Part shown: piece after piece, positions 34,387 to 47,448 of the stretch | Position numbering within the stretch: position 1 is the stretch's first letter | Layout: every line of letters starts with the position of its first letter | Assembly (NCBI GenBank): GCA_028554645.1 | Contig: JAQOOI010000076.1 | Location: 620,001 to 684,000, forward strand | Source: Omphalotus guepiniiformis | Taxonomy: Eukaryota; Basidiomycota; Agaricomycetes; Agaricales; Omphalotaceae | Reading direction: 5' to 3' | DNA length: 64,000 nt | The notes under the pieces: model-generated | Told to the model about the DNA's origin: nothing | The model's database searches: none | What the model saw: the letters and a program-made list of their open reading frames with translations, nothing else | Program-made: the position numbers and the translations under genes

Positions 34387-37300
34387 TCAGACACCAAGAA
34401 CAGCTGGGAGAAAGTCCTCGGAAACACTAGCCAATGGAGAAGCGGTGAACAAGGACATTCCTGCCTGTTTCGCGGTGACATACAGCTGTTGCATCCTTGC
34501 ACGTGCACGGGAAACAACAGGGTGACTATACACGGCGTGAATGTTGATTCGTAAAGAGGGTTCCGTTCGCATCATCTGTTGAATCAATCGGAGTAGCTGC
34601 GGGCTATCATCCAGATCGACTTGCGAAAAGTCCTCATTCCGAAGCCGATGCCATGCTTCCCCCCTACAGAAAAACAATTAGAATATGCAAATGTCACTGT
34701 TGAGCAGACATACTGATCTGGAACAACAATATTGGCTGCCGCCTCGAGGATCGTCATGCCAAAGCTATGGGGTATAAGAACTTGTCGTGAGAACCAAAGA
34801 GGTAAAACCGCTTCAATCGCGCGTACATACCTGAAAATATCAGCTGCCTTTCCGTACTTTCCTTGCAACACCTCCGGCGCTAGATACAGCTTATCGCCTT
34901 CACGTTCAAAGCTGCTCGAACCCGTCGACGAGGTTGGCGTGTACGGCCGAGGCCACAGCGATGCCATACCAAAGTCACCAATCTTGAACCGACCCTCGCT
35001 CGTGACAAAAATGTTCGCAGGCTTCAGATCTAGATGGATGACTCCGGCATCATGTATGAATAGTAAACCCTGTGATTGGTACTCATCAGATCCTCTGCGT
35101 GGTTCGATGGGAGCCTATGCAAAACTTACGTTACTCAACTCAGCAATGATTTTCCAGACCCTAGATTCGTCAAGTCTAGGAAAATTGCGGCCATACTCCC
35201 ACAGGAAATGAGCAAAATTGCCGCCCTCACACAGCTCAGTCCACATATAGAGATGCTCGTCTTCTTCCCAGGCATCGATGAATGCGAGCACATTAGGGTG
35301 GGGCTGCCCACCATGCCTTTGCGATAAATGCCGAAGTATATCAATCTCTTCACGTAGTCGTAAGCTAAAAACCCAGTGATCAGTTCTTCGATTCAAATTG
35401 CACTCTTGAATGAAAGAGAGCGAGCTTCCGCAACTCACCGATGTCGAGCGCCTTCAAATCGTTTTGATTTCTTGATTGCAGAGAACTCGTCCTTGGCACC
35501 GGCCTTCTGTCGAACTTTGATAACCTTCCCAAACTCTCCGCTGCCTACTTCGGCGATTTCAACAAAGTCACGGTCGAACCGACCGGTTCGTTCCTGTTCT
35601 GACGGCTGAGAAAGACGACGCATTCTTCCGCTGAGTCGTATGCCACCAGTATTAGGGCCATCTGTGAGGGGAAATGGTCGCAAGCCGCGAGGTGAGTAAA
35701 CTGAGCTGCCCGATGAACTATTAGAAGCAGTTCGTGCGGGTGACATTCTAAGCTTGTTTTTGGAAGGCGAATATTGAATAGGAAGTTGTGTCGAGGGAGA
35801 TCGTAAAGTTTTTCCTGTGACAAACATGTTAGAAAGAGAACATTCATCCGGTGGAGAACAGCACCAGATACATACCAAGCCTATTGCTTCTGGTAGGTGT
35901 CCCAACCACAGACATGGAATCACTGCCACTGGAAAAGGCGCCACTACTGCTTCTTCGCAACAGCCAGCGCGCCTTCGAGATTCCATCCTTTCCACCATGA
36001 CCAGAGAAAGAAGGGCGTCCCAGGCCCAGGCCAGAGTATCTGTCCTTTCTATTGCTGGGTGACTCGTCGGAATCAGATTCTGAATCTGTGGAGGAGTCCA
36101 GTAAAGGCCTGCCACTTCTCCTCCCTAGAGAAGGAAATGCAGCCGGCATGCTCTTCCGTGGAACTTTGGCCTTCCTCTCCTCGTCTTGAAGTCCAAAGCC
36201 GACTTTACGCGCGACTGCACTTTGCCACGGCCTTGCGCCGGACAGGTAGCTTATCTTCGCTTTCTTGACGGGAGTTCCTGGAGCCCTCTTCGTTTCCTGA
36301 GGCGCTTTCGCTGCAGCCGCTAATGTACGCAAGATGAATGCATCAACGTCCTGTATCACGCCCGACGAAAGATCGGAACTGCCATCAGTCGACCCATTGA
36401 TAATGACTGTTTCAGGCCAGCCCGAACTACCACGGGGAGCTACACCAGGAGTGACAAGACCATCTTCACCGTCCGAATAAAGAGAGCTGACACTGTTTGA
36501 TGCTCGCGGCATCACATTGAGAAGTTCCGAACTCGTTGACGACTCAACAGAGTCCATCTCCTCATCGTCACTGAGCACGATTCCGGAGTCTCTCGTGGCA
36601 TACTTTTTCGATATTCTGTCACTGGGCCGGCCAGACCTTCGCGGAGAATGCGTTTCCTCCGTGACATTCAGGACAAAAGATGAGCTGGGAGGTATATCAA
36701 CCATCATAGCTTCGTCGTCAGTGTCGAAGCCCTCAGTGTCGTTGGTGGCCATGTGGGAAAGAGGTGGGGAAGATTGAGGTGAAGAGGCGTCTACACGAGT
36801 CTGAATCGCACTCCATGTTTCCGCGGCCCCTGAGCCCGAATAGCTATGTCGATTTAGCACTTTCGGTCGTATATCAGCAGAAAACGCAGTCGCATTAGAC
36901 GAGATGGATGTAGTGACCCTTCGGGAGAGATTGGACGACGCTGCCGCGGACGACGCGAGAGAAGGACTCCCGAAAAACAGTGTGGCAGAATCCACCCTGT
37001 TGAAAGGTGCTCGATGACTGTTTGGTGGCATCATCGGCAGCTTTGGCGCATGTAAACCAGAAACACGACGCCTAGGAGCAGGTGAGCCGGTCTCTGAGGA
37101 AGAATCTGAGGATTTCCGATCACGCAGGCGAGAGGTCTTTGGAAACACAACGGCGCTTTGATCGAAAGACGCGGACTTCATCGCAGAAGATATTCCCTAC
37201 GGTTGAATTGAGTACAATGAACAAAGCAAAGTGATAAAACTCACGGGAGGTGAAGGAGTTGCACGAGAACTTTTCAATAGCTCGTCAGACAGTGGCCGGG

Positions 37301-38225
37301 TTCGGGCACGCCGCTTGACAATGTGGCCTCCGGGCGAGATAGCCTCCGCCACTTCTTCGTTTCCATTCCCTCGCCGCGCAAGTCGCAAAGCTGCCCCAAA
37401 TTTCCCAAATGTTTCATTTTGTGTTCCCCCTCCCAGAAATAAAGCGTCTTCTGTAACACCATCATCCCCCAGGTCACAGCCAGAGTCATGCCCTGAATCG
37501 AAGTCATCCACAGATTCGTTTGAGTCCGTGATACGCAGTTTAGTCATAGTTGCTGTCTGTCGACGCAAATGAGCTTCCGTGTCTTTCTTCGTCTGGGGAG
37601 TCCGCGCTGAAAATTTTGGGGCCGGCAGAGGAGCTAAGCGATCAAAAACAGCACCATCTAGATGGCCACTTTTCCCAACAATCGACGAGGTGAGACTTAA
37701 TGGTGTCAAGGAATGCTGCCGAAGAGGTGTACATTGACGTGCAGATACTGACTTCCTCTTCAAGCCCTTACCGGTTGACTGTGGAGCTCGCATCGAAGGA
37801 CTATCTTCAACAGGAACATCGCCAAGGCCTTCAACAACACGGTGAACTTGCTTCACAGGAGTCAGGAGAGTCTGAGTTGTTGAAATAGGGAATAGCGGAG
37901 AGGAAGGTCCAGAAGGGGATTGCAACAAAATGGCACTTTCATCGTCGTCCACGGCTTTCAGGTAAGAGTTACTGGAAAACAAGGACCGTGCCCGGGGTAC
38001 AGGCGTGCATGGCGATTGAAAAAAGATGTTTTCGTCGTTTGCTTGAAAGCCAGAGGATGATTGAATAGGAAATAATGGTCGCTGCCTTAAAGGAGAAGAA
38101 GCGACGGTGGTAGGCTCATGAAACGAGGCATGCCGCGTGTTATCCTGCTGAGAGCAGCAGGATGGGGAGAGGTTGGAATCGGATGCCTTGTTGTAAAAAG
38201 AGGGAACCTGGTTGGAAGTACGCAT
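34387..38225 (-). CDS. WEE1: WEE1-type mitosis inhibitor protein kinase
   Basis: Phosphorylates the inhibitory Tyr of Cdk1 to hold cells in G2. A roughly 750-residue Ser/Pro-rich regulatory region (start at Met 38225, or in frame 38246) contains many SP/TP sites, for example SPCTPVPRARSLF and LTPVKQVHRVV. The kinase domain starts FDRDFVEIAEVGSGEFGKVIKV, then FSAIKKSKRF, LREEIDILRHLS, PNVLAFIDAWEEDEHLYMWTELCEGGNFAHFL. The catalytic loop is VIHLDLKPANIFV, with HLD in place of HRD as usual in Wee1, followed by KIGDFGMASLWPRP, REGDKLYLAPEVL and SFGMTILEAAANIVVP. EGDxxYxAPE and EAAANIVVP are Wee1 signatures. The C-terminus ends at 34387. Around seven introns. The choice between the two first Met codons is open. 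Confidence 0.93.
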
Positions 38226-39160
38226 GTTCAAGAGAATGTATCGCAAGAGAAGCGAATGTAGAAAAAATGTGAAGGGTGTAAGTTAAGATCTGGTCCAACG
38301 GGTGAAATGGACCGATAGGTGGTCGAAAGTCGTCGAAGTAGTCGTTACTTGTATGTTTGTGAGCGATCTGTTGAGTTCCAAGGATTGAGAAGAAAGAAGA
38401 AAAGAGATGGTCGATGTCAAGGTGACAGAGAGAAACAATTGCTGCACTGACAATGAGACTCGACCCTGCTGTGTCAACAGAGTCACGTGATCGCGTTTAC
38501 CGCGCAGCTGTTAGCCGGCACCGATCCAAGTCATACTTGATGATTTTTTATCTTCTGAAATTATCTGACCACCAGCTTGACACACATATGCCCTGCTCTC
38601 CGAGCTCAGCAAACCTTAGCAACTGCAACAATACCTTTACAAGCGACAAGGATTCGGACACAACACTGCAGGCTCTTTCTGACTCTAGCAAAGTTGTGAT
38701 TTGTCCCACAGTGGTAACGCAATGTTCCAGCCCAACTCCATCGCAGAATAATAAAAATTCATTATTCGATACTCGGAGTCGTTGACCGGACCCGATTGCT
38801 ATGACAGATTCGCGAATTTCCGGATTCTACGCTTGCGGTTCATTATCAGGGACGTCCATACCCTGGCTGCAGACGCACTGTGCCTATCAGTTCTAAAATA
38901 CAGTGTATTCTTTCTCATAAATACAGCACCTTTCCCAGAGTACCCCTGTAATTGGTTCAAGAAATATAGTATCGCTTGTTGGTAAACACTCACAGTGAGA
39001 AACCACGACAACTCAGAAGAGTGGTCATACCGGTGCAAGTTTGTTGGCCGGAGCCTGAGATCGGTATGGGCGTCTTGAGCTTTTTACTCTGGATCCAGCC
39101 TCCTCATCTTCCTTTTACTCCCTCATTCTCGCTCTTACCGACTTCCATAATAGCTGCGAT
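38226..39160. other. Shared divergent promoter region of WEE1 and HEM2
   Basis: 935 bp between two divergently transcribed starts, the longest promoter-type gap in the window. Frames up to 110 codons occur (for example at 38453-38785) but contain no recognisable domain or good splice context. A pyrimidine-rich leader precedes the HEM2 start (39100-39150). No TATA box is obvious. Confidence 0.5.
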
Positions 39161-40418
<1,258 letters not shown>

Positions 40419-40558
40419 GTATTATTGGGATAGTTTTCAAAACAAATTGTACTGAGAAAAGTAATGTCATAAGCTGACAATTGACAATTGTGCTTGGTAC
40501 CGTGGTAAACCTGTTGAATACGGATGGTGGCGCCACTGCTCATAGTCACTCCATCTCC

Positions 40559-41394
40559 ATGTTCGATCTCCGTATAGCTGCTTTCACCACAGTAACTCTA
40601 GTCGTTGCATTAGGGACCGCCTACTCCATTGCATACGGCACATACCTTGACACGTCTGATCCACTCATTGCCCACCTCGCCCATCCTCTTGGTGGTACCC
40701 ATTACTGGGCTCGCAAGTCCAACTTCATTAATGTCTATTTCATCAAAAAGGCCTGGGGATGGACCTCGGCTGCCTTTCTGATCTCCTGGGGCACCAGCCA
40801 GCCTTCGTTAAGATCAGCTGCCCGCCTTTCTCAATGGTTGGTTGGAACAGTCTGTTGGCTTTCCTTTACCACCTGGTGTTTTGGCCCAGCCATCGTGGAC
40901 CGAGTAATTGTCGCGTCAGGTGGAGAATGCTTCGTTTCACTTCCATCCGGAAATCCAATAATAGTGCCTACGGAATACTGCTTCACAAAATCAACTGTCA
41001 ACCCTACAACTCATCCGGATATCTTCACGTCCTCGTTGGTTCTTCCTACCGAATGGACTGGTGTACCGAGGTTGCGGAGGGGCCATGACGTGTCCGGACA
41101 CGTATTTCTCCTCACCATGTCAATCCTTTTCCTGGCCGATCAATTCCGATACTCTTTACGCTCCAATAAGTGGTCTGCTTTACACAAAGGCGCCGTTGTC
41201 GCCAATATTGCTTTGATTGGAGTCTGGCTCTTTGCTGCTGCTACCACTAGCATATATTTTCACTCGCCATTTGAGAAGGTGACTGGCTTTGGTACGTGTG
41301 CTCAACGATCTGTTAGACGTGGAAGTCTGACTTGGCCGAAGTTCTAGGACTGTTGGGTTTTGCCATGTCGCAAGTTCCCGTATTCATTTCATAG
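40559..41394 (+). CDS. Fat-storage-inducing transmembrane protein (FIT2/SCS3 family)
   Basis: FIT proteins are ER membrane acyl-CoA diphosphatases needed for normal lipid droplet budding. The start at 40559 (MFDLRIAAFTTVTLVVALG) opens the first of about six membrane spans: VTLVVALGTAYSIAYG, then NFINVYFIKKAWGWTSAAFLI, LVGTVCWLSFTTWCF and others. The family's lipid-phosphatase-like motif GHDVSGHVFLLTMSILFLADQ provides a His; the second conserved His is in IYFHSPFEKVTGF. An intron (GTACGT to TTCTAG, 41293-41346) then links to GLLGFAMSQVPVFIS and the stop at 41392-41394. Two exons, about 260 residues, normal for fungal Scs3/Yft2. Confidence 0.88.
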
Positions 41395-41506
41395 AGGGTA
41401 CATTGATTGGTTGCAGATGGTTACTAGCTTCTCATTCATGGGATAATCCAGAATTCATACGTGTAATGTAATCAACAGTAATGATGCCTGTCTCAAGTAG
41501 GAGATA

Positions 41507-43610
41507 TCAGAATGACCACCACGCCATTATGCTCCACGTTAATGCTGATAACCATGCCACGCTAAGCAAATCCATCACGCTACTTTTCAGAAAGCCTCTA
41601 CGTCTGAAGTTAGCGTCTCCTGCTACACCATCCCCCAACAATGCAACCAAGTCTTTCAGGCTTGTCCAAGACAAGGAAGGGACAAATATAGTGATACGCC
41701 GCCTTCTTCCTCGAAAGACCCAGGTCCAAGACCATAGTTCATGACGCTGCTTCGCCACAGCGGAATCTTGGTGACGGGAAAACAACGAAGAGCGGATAGG
41801 TTGGTTTAGAGCGTGATCAGGCGACCAGCTCCCTCCCTCATTTACAGGAGACCTAAGAGCGTACTGTGTAGGATATAACGAATCCTCCTCATCATCGGGG
41901 AATATCAAAGGGGATAGAAGAGGCGAATCTTGAGGAGTCGCAGGCCGTGAAGCTACCCTGAAAGTCGGCTCCGAAAAGGTATTAGGCGTTCGTAAGGAAG
42001 GAGGCAATGAGCTTCTCGGACTAGTTGGTGTAGGAGAATATGGTGTCCAAGGCTCCGCGTCGAGATAATGCGAACTGAGATGGGGACTAGAAGGTGTTCG
42101 AGAAGATAAGGATATTGGGGCTATGAGCGACCCTCGCCGAAGACGACGACTTCGATGTACGTTGAAGAAAACGATTATCGAGAAAGCGAACAACGTGAAC
42201 AACGGATAAACTTTGCCGTAGATGGTGGATCGATCTGGAAGCAGACACAGTGTATCGGCAAAGGATCCTTGTCGAGACAGGTTTCGGTTGGGACTAGTGA
42301 GTGACAGCAATTGGAATCCAGGTCTTCTAATGTGTCTTGTCGTTGAGAACGACTTCACCGTCACTTCTGGGACCGATAAAACTTCTGCCTTTTGAGTGGA
42401 TAAAGTAACTCTGTGATTATACTCGCAATAATCCCTGTTATCGCCACTGAGATAGAAAGTTTAGATAGGCCGACATCGAGGAGACAGCCCGCGAACCTGA
42501 ATACTAAGGAGGGACGCAAGGTGTCCAGTAGAAACATAGTCGTCTCTTTCCCTAGCATATTCTGATATCCATGACCGACACCTTTGTGTATATTTCCTCT
42601 TTCACGGAAGGGGCCGCAAGGTGCTGTGTCTACTCGCCAGAGAGGAATGTGGCTGAGTAGAATCAGTGGACGCTCATCTGCACACATATGATCAGAAAGA
42701 GTTCATCGCTCGTGTCAACGCTTGTTACCCGAGTCAACACTCTTGACGAATTCAACTGGCCCATCTTGCAAGGCTTTCCAGTTTTCATAATCAACTCCTC
42801 TCGCAGATCGAGTGTAGTCTTCATCTACTAGACCCGGCGCGTCTAATAACACCAACGTATGATTGTGGAGAATTACTCGCTGATTAAAAGGTCCGAACAT
42901 CCGATGAAAACTTTGTCGAACATGCTTAGATGAAGGTCGGGTCGTGCCCATACTGAAAGTAAGTAGAATATTAGTCACGCTCCAAAGTTGAGTTGAGTAC
43001 AACTCACCCGACGTCGTTATTTCCAGGTAGGTAGTACACTAGTGTTCCTGGCGGAAGGCTGAACGTACGTTGGAACTTCTCAAAGTACTGTTGGTATCTG
43101 AGTCATAAGCTAAGTAGTATCAGCATGCAGGCAGGTCCTAAGCTCCAGAACTCACTCTTGCTCAGTTTTCGCATATTTCCCCGTAGTGAGCATGTCGCCT
43201 AGAAAGATGACGACGCCAGGTCCAAGTCGCTTTGTAACACGCCAGCTTCTCTTCAGATACAGGTCGTACATCAAGTGACGAAAGAACCCCGTCCAAGAAA
43301 GATCATGCGAGAAGATTGACGGATGCTCGACTTGCGCATCTGAAATCAGCAGTACGCGGGTTGGATTTGAATTTGCATAGGGATTGGGCTAAGGGGTAGT
43401 CATGAATTCAGCGTGTAGTGGTCCATGTTTTAATTGCAGACTCACTAGCTCAGGCCATCTACACGCCGACAGACTCCAGAAATAAGCCCCAAACTCTCCC
43501 CATGTGAGAACGACGACCGAAAGAAAACGGAGGATATTTATTATAAGAGTGCGTGAATGAGTGCGACTTTGAGAAATTCGGGAGTTTCGCCTTCCCGTTA
43601 AGCCTACCAT
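41507..43610 (-). CDS. TED1/CDC1-family calcineurin-like phosphoesterase, copy A, with altered metal-binding motifs
   Basis: The family (Ted1, Cdc1, mammalian PGAP5/MPPE1) removes ethanolamine phosphate from GPI anchors in the ER. From 43610 the product has a basic N-terminus, a membrane span (TLIINILRFLSVVVLTWGEF), then RVLLISDAQVEHPS, KRSWRVTKRLGPGVVIFLGDMLTTGKY, LPPGTLVYYLPGNNDVGMG, LLDAPGLVDEDY, LILLSHIPLWR and SGDNRDYCEYNH. A second membrane span (LFTLFAFSIIVFFNVH) and a Ser/Pro-rich cytosolic tail ending at 41507 follow. The usual GNHD is GNND here (43013-43024), and GDDHDYC is GDNRDYC (42424-42444). Both changes remove a metal-ligand or catalytic His. Introns and frame are intact, so the gene looks expressed but catalytically impaired. 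Its partner is at 52114-54006. Confidence 0.85.
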
Positions 43611-43890
43611 GTGTATGTTTTGCTTTCAGTTTCACTACAATGGTTCAGATGAAAGCACAAAGGAAGATCATGAATGTCGGGAATAGACCGGGGGTTCAGA
43701 GCGAACTTGTCAACCGTAGTAAAAGTGATTGTCACGTCAACGGTTCAAGTGTAGACGTATTAGTCTGAGGTTACTTAGGAGTATTAGCCGATTTTGGTCG
43801 TTATTTCATTGAACACAAAGTTGAAACTTGAGATGTATGTAGACCACTTAGAATACATTTACGTTCGAGCCTATTTCTCTGCAGGGTGTA

Positions 43891-45426
43891 TCACTCCCAA
43901 TCGCTATCACCGTCGTCTGATTCCGCTGCAGTTCCCTTCTCCGTCGCTCTCCCTTGGCCGCTTGTACCGACGTTCTCTGACGATACGAGATCATAGCTCT
44001 CCTCACTGCTCTCTCTCGGGCTCGTGTTAGCTGGCGTAGTAGCTTGTGGAGATATGGCAGAATCTTTCTTGACTGCGGTTTCCTGTGGAGATACTGGTGC
44101 GGATGTTCCCGATTTCTTGGGAAGGGTGGTTGTCGAATCTTCCTCGGTTTCGTCATCTTCCCAGCTGAAATCATCTTCGCTTTCAGCAGTATCTGGTAGT
44201 GATAGATTTCAAAAATGCCAGAATGGAAAACAAATTACAAACCTTTCAATAAGGCTTTGCGTTTTGCCTCCTCCGTCTGAATCTGATAAACACGGAAAAA
44301 GTAACGTTTCCAGAAGATTTCTCTTGGCATTGCAGCAGGCACTGAGATTCTTTCAATTCTCAACCTGATCTCTGTGGATGATTTCACTGACCTAGGGTAT
44401 CCAGAGTGGACTGCAATGCCGGTCCATCCTCTGATTCCTGCAGAACGCCTTCAATCTTTGACACCCAGTCCGCACTCTCGATACCGCCTTTCCCATCGAC
44501 CTCGGACGCAAGCCACTTGTAAAACAGCTCTTGTACACCTTGATCAGCTTCGGGATCATGCCTCAGAATGTTAGGGTCACGCTTGAGCCGCCTAAGGAGG
44601 GCTTCAGCCCTAGTTGCGACGGCGCTTTGCGTGTTCACTGAAGCCTTCCCCTTTCCTGAGTTACTTGCAGTTTCTGTTGCATCTGACGGCAACATCCACA
44701 TATCTGATCCATCCCAGATCAGCCCTGAGCCACTTGCTGCGCCTTCATCAGGAGGCAATACTTTGACAGCATCCTTCAAAGCCTCGCCAGCTTCTTTCAT
44801 GGCTTCCCGCAACAGCGCCTCGCTCTTATGAACATATTCCTCCGCCTGTGCTCGTGTGACACCTTGTAGCCGCTGGAACTCCGTGGATAATGTTGTCCGT
44901 AGCTGCGTGAAGTCTGTGTTCTCGGAAATGTTTCTCAACGACTGCGGCAAATTGTCTTGTACCGTTGAAACCACATTGGGCGGAAGTGCTGACTGCAACC
45001 GAGAGAATAATGTCTGTGTTGTGGTTGCAGTAGAGGAAGAATCGTCGATGGAAGTGGGAGCTTCAGTAGGTTTCAATGTCTCGCTGGAAGCCCTTGGGTG
45101 AGAACCTTCTGGCTGCGTCCCCGACTGCTCAGGAGAGCTCCCAGCGTCGGTAGTCAGTTTCGTCAGCTCTTTCTGGGCCTGTGTCACGACGTCGGTAAAA
45201 TCTTTGCGGGCAACGTCAATGGCAGCCTGGCCCTAAGATATTCGTGGTTCATAGGGATGAAGACGGCTCAATACATGGAATTGCGTACCTGCTTCTTGAA
45301 CCCACCCCAAAAACGGCCTAACTGGCCGATAACTTGAGAAACCTCTTCATTAAGGGTCTGTTCAGGCTGATCCTGCGGTGTAGCATTTGAGCCATTCGTA
45401 ATGTCATATGGATCGAGGAAGTTCAT
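43891..45426 (-). CDS. BSD-domain protein (DOS2/SYAP1-like)
   Basis: BSD domains occur in TFIIH p62 and in DOS2/synapse-associated proteins; the exact role of this group is poorly defined. The start at 45426 gives MNFLDPYDITNGSNATPQDQ, then LNEEVSQVIGQLGRFWGGFKKQGQAAIDVARKDF. The acidic/Ser-rich linker is followed by amphipathic helices (DFTQLRTTLSTEFQRLQGVTRAQAEEYVHKSEALLREAM). Further on are ILRHDPEADQGVQELFYKWLA and, across introns, the BSD core VPAAMPREIFWKRYFFRVYQIQ. FWKRYFFR is the paired-aromatic signature of the domain. The C-terminus is acidic (AESEDDFSWEDDEED) and ends DGDSDWE, stop 43891-43893. Four introns. Family is sure, function is not. Confidence 0.85.
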
Positions 45427-45559
45427 GTTATATAGTACATTTCCAATGCACTAAGTCGAGAAATAAAGTTACAGATCATATGACATAATCCATCAAAAGT
45501 TTTATATACTTTTTGGTACTAAGTAACATATAAAATGTGTACACTCAGATCTGACAATC

Positions 45560-47008
45560 CTACGCAGCAACGGCAACACGAGGAGCAGATTCATATGTCT
45601 TCATCGGAGACGTTGTATACGATACTGAACCCGACTTATGAGCTCGGCACTCAGCGATGAAATCGCTGAACATCTATACAATTATCAGTATCTGAACAGA
45701 TTCTGTAACCGCGATATACAAACCTCGATGGTGTCCAACGGGCCACCCGCACTCTCTGGGTGGAACTGTACGCCCCAAACCTTCTTCCCCGAATCAGCAG
45801 TGGACTTGATACCTTCAACAGAAGAATCGTTGCAGTTAATGAAGAATGGTTCCCATCCTGCAGGGAAAGGATCCTGAAGTTTCAAGGCATATTGATGGTT
45901 TTGGCTGTTACAGAGTTCAGAGCTATGCCATAAGAATGGATAAGGGGTGAAAGTACGCACCTAGTAACATATACTCGACCTGCTCGAATAGATCCTGCTG
46001 AAGCAAGAGCCAACACAGGTTGGTTGTGTCCGCGATTTCCAAAGGTCATTCGGTAGGCATCCAGACCTGCGGCCATTCCAATGATTTGATGACCCATGCA
46101 AATGCCGAACACAGGCTTGCGCCATTCGTCAAGAGTACGACGAAGTTTTAACGCGGCATCCATGCAGTGCCCGGGATCGCCGGGTCCATTGCTAAGGAAA
46201 AGACCATCATACTGATCTCTAATAGCATTAAAGTCGTAATTCCAGGGAAGAACCGTCACCGCAGCGTCTCGGCGAACGAGAGAACGAAGAATGTTGGCTT
46301 TTGCGCCAAAGTCAAGAACAGCGATCTTGACAGATCCCGAGGGGTTGAGCTCGTACGGCTCTTTGGTAGAAACTTGATCAACGAGGTTTTCAAGCGAGGG
46401 GTCCCAATACTCGTGAGGTTCCGGTGCAGTCTCGGAGGCGTCAGGCCCTATTGCAAGGCGACCCAGTGTCGTACCTTGATCACGTAGCAGCCTCGTAATA
46501 GCCCTGGTATCAACGCCAGTTATTCCAGGTATACTGTGCCGGTGACACCAAGACGCCAATGACTCGACGGCAGTGTAGTGGGAGAATTTTTCTGCGACGT
46601 CACCCACGACGACCGCAGCACACTGAATGTTCTGTGATTCAAGAACGACACCAACATCACGAGAGTCAGAAGGTGCAAAATTCAGTGGTACACCGTAATT
46701 TCCGATGAGAGGAGTAGTGAAGACGAGGATCTGGCCTCGGTATGAGGGATCAGTCATCGACTCTGTGTCTATTGGACGCAAGTCAGTCATGATATATCTG
46801 AAGAGGTGATAGGCAACATACATGAAGTGATTGAAGTCGAGAAAACTGTTTCACCAAAGATACTCTTTGGTGCCCCGAAAGACCTGCCGTAGAACGACTG
46901 GCCGGTCTTCAAATGGAGAGCAGCAGGAGGAGAGGTAGGTAGCGAGGAGTTTGAATGCGTCGCAAAGCCCCTCACGAGACGAGAAACTACAATGGACTTT
47001 CGGTACAT
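45560..47008 (-). CDS. CPA1: Carbamoyl-phosphate synthase, arginine-specific small chain
   Basis: Glutaminase subunit supplying ammonia for carbamoyl phosphate in arginine synthesis. The N-terminus from 47008 (MYRKSIVVSRLVRGFATHS) is a mitochondrial presequence. Then ALHLKTGQSFYGRSFGA, GETVFSTSITS, DPSYRGQILVFTTPLIGNYGVP, IPGITGVDTRAITRLLRDQGT, VLDFGAKANILRSLVRRDA, FLSNGPGDPGHC, and the class I amidotransferase triad: nucleophile Cys in VFGICMGHQI and His/Glu in WGVQFHPESAGGP. After an intron the C-terminal exon reads MFSDFIAECRAHKSG and ends at 45560-45562. About 410 residues, standard. Only 34 nt of spacer separate its ATG from the stop of the attenuator-like uORF at 47043-47172, which implies arginine-dependent translational control. 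Confidence 0.95.
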
Positions 47009-47042
47009 GCTTGAGACAGAAAAAAAAGAGTAATGCAGTCCT

Positions 47043-47172
47043 TCAATGAGTCAAGAGTGAAAAAACGAGGTCGCTCAGATAACTAAATGAAGTAGAATGA
47101 GAAACAAATCAGTGAATACAACAACAACATCATGGAAACTTACTCGTCGCGAGTGTGTTGAGTGAAAAGCAT
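47043..47172 (-). promoter_or_regulatory. Spliced uORF encoding an arginine-attenuator-like leader peptide for CPA1
   Basis: In the CPA1 leader an ATG at 47172 opens a frame whose first exon (47172-47144) ends at a consensus GTAAGT donor. A 61-bp intron (47143-47083, acceptor ATTTAG) joins to 47082-47043. The spliced uORF is 22 codons plus stop; its middle reads RDDYLSDLV. Fungal arginine attenuator peptides have 20-25 residues with a conserved core DYLSDHLW/DYISDHIW, in which the Asp before Tyr is essential for arginine-dependent ribosome stalling. Without splicing the frame would stop at TAA just after the donor, so the core exists only in spliced RNA. Position, length, core and the host gene all agree. 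Confidence 0.8.
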
Positions 47173-47448
47173 ATACGAAGGAGCAATGTCCTGGCTGGGC
47201 GTATGTAATAAGAAACAAGTGCGGCAAGAAATTGAGAAAGGAAATTTCTCAGAAATGGCGTTCATTGCTTGCTTTTGCTTGTCAACAGCTTCTATTCTAT
47301 TCAATGACAAATTGAAATTCTACCACTGTTTAGGTCAGAGCACCTTCGCTTCGGCGGCCAATAGTACAACCTCCGTTCACTCCCAGAAGTCACTGCGTAA
47401 TAATAGTATTATCACTGTAAATGAATTATGCAAAGGAAGTAAGTAGGA

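Noticed and set aside
38453..38785. 110-residue frame in the WEE1-HEM2 promoter region
   Set aside because: No conserved motif, Ser/Thr-rich by chance, and no splice or promoter context.
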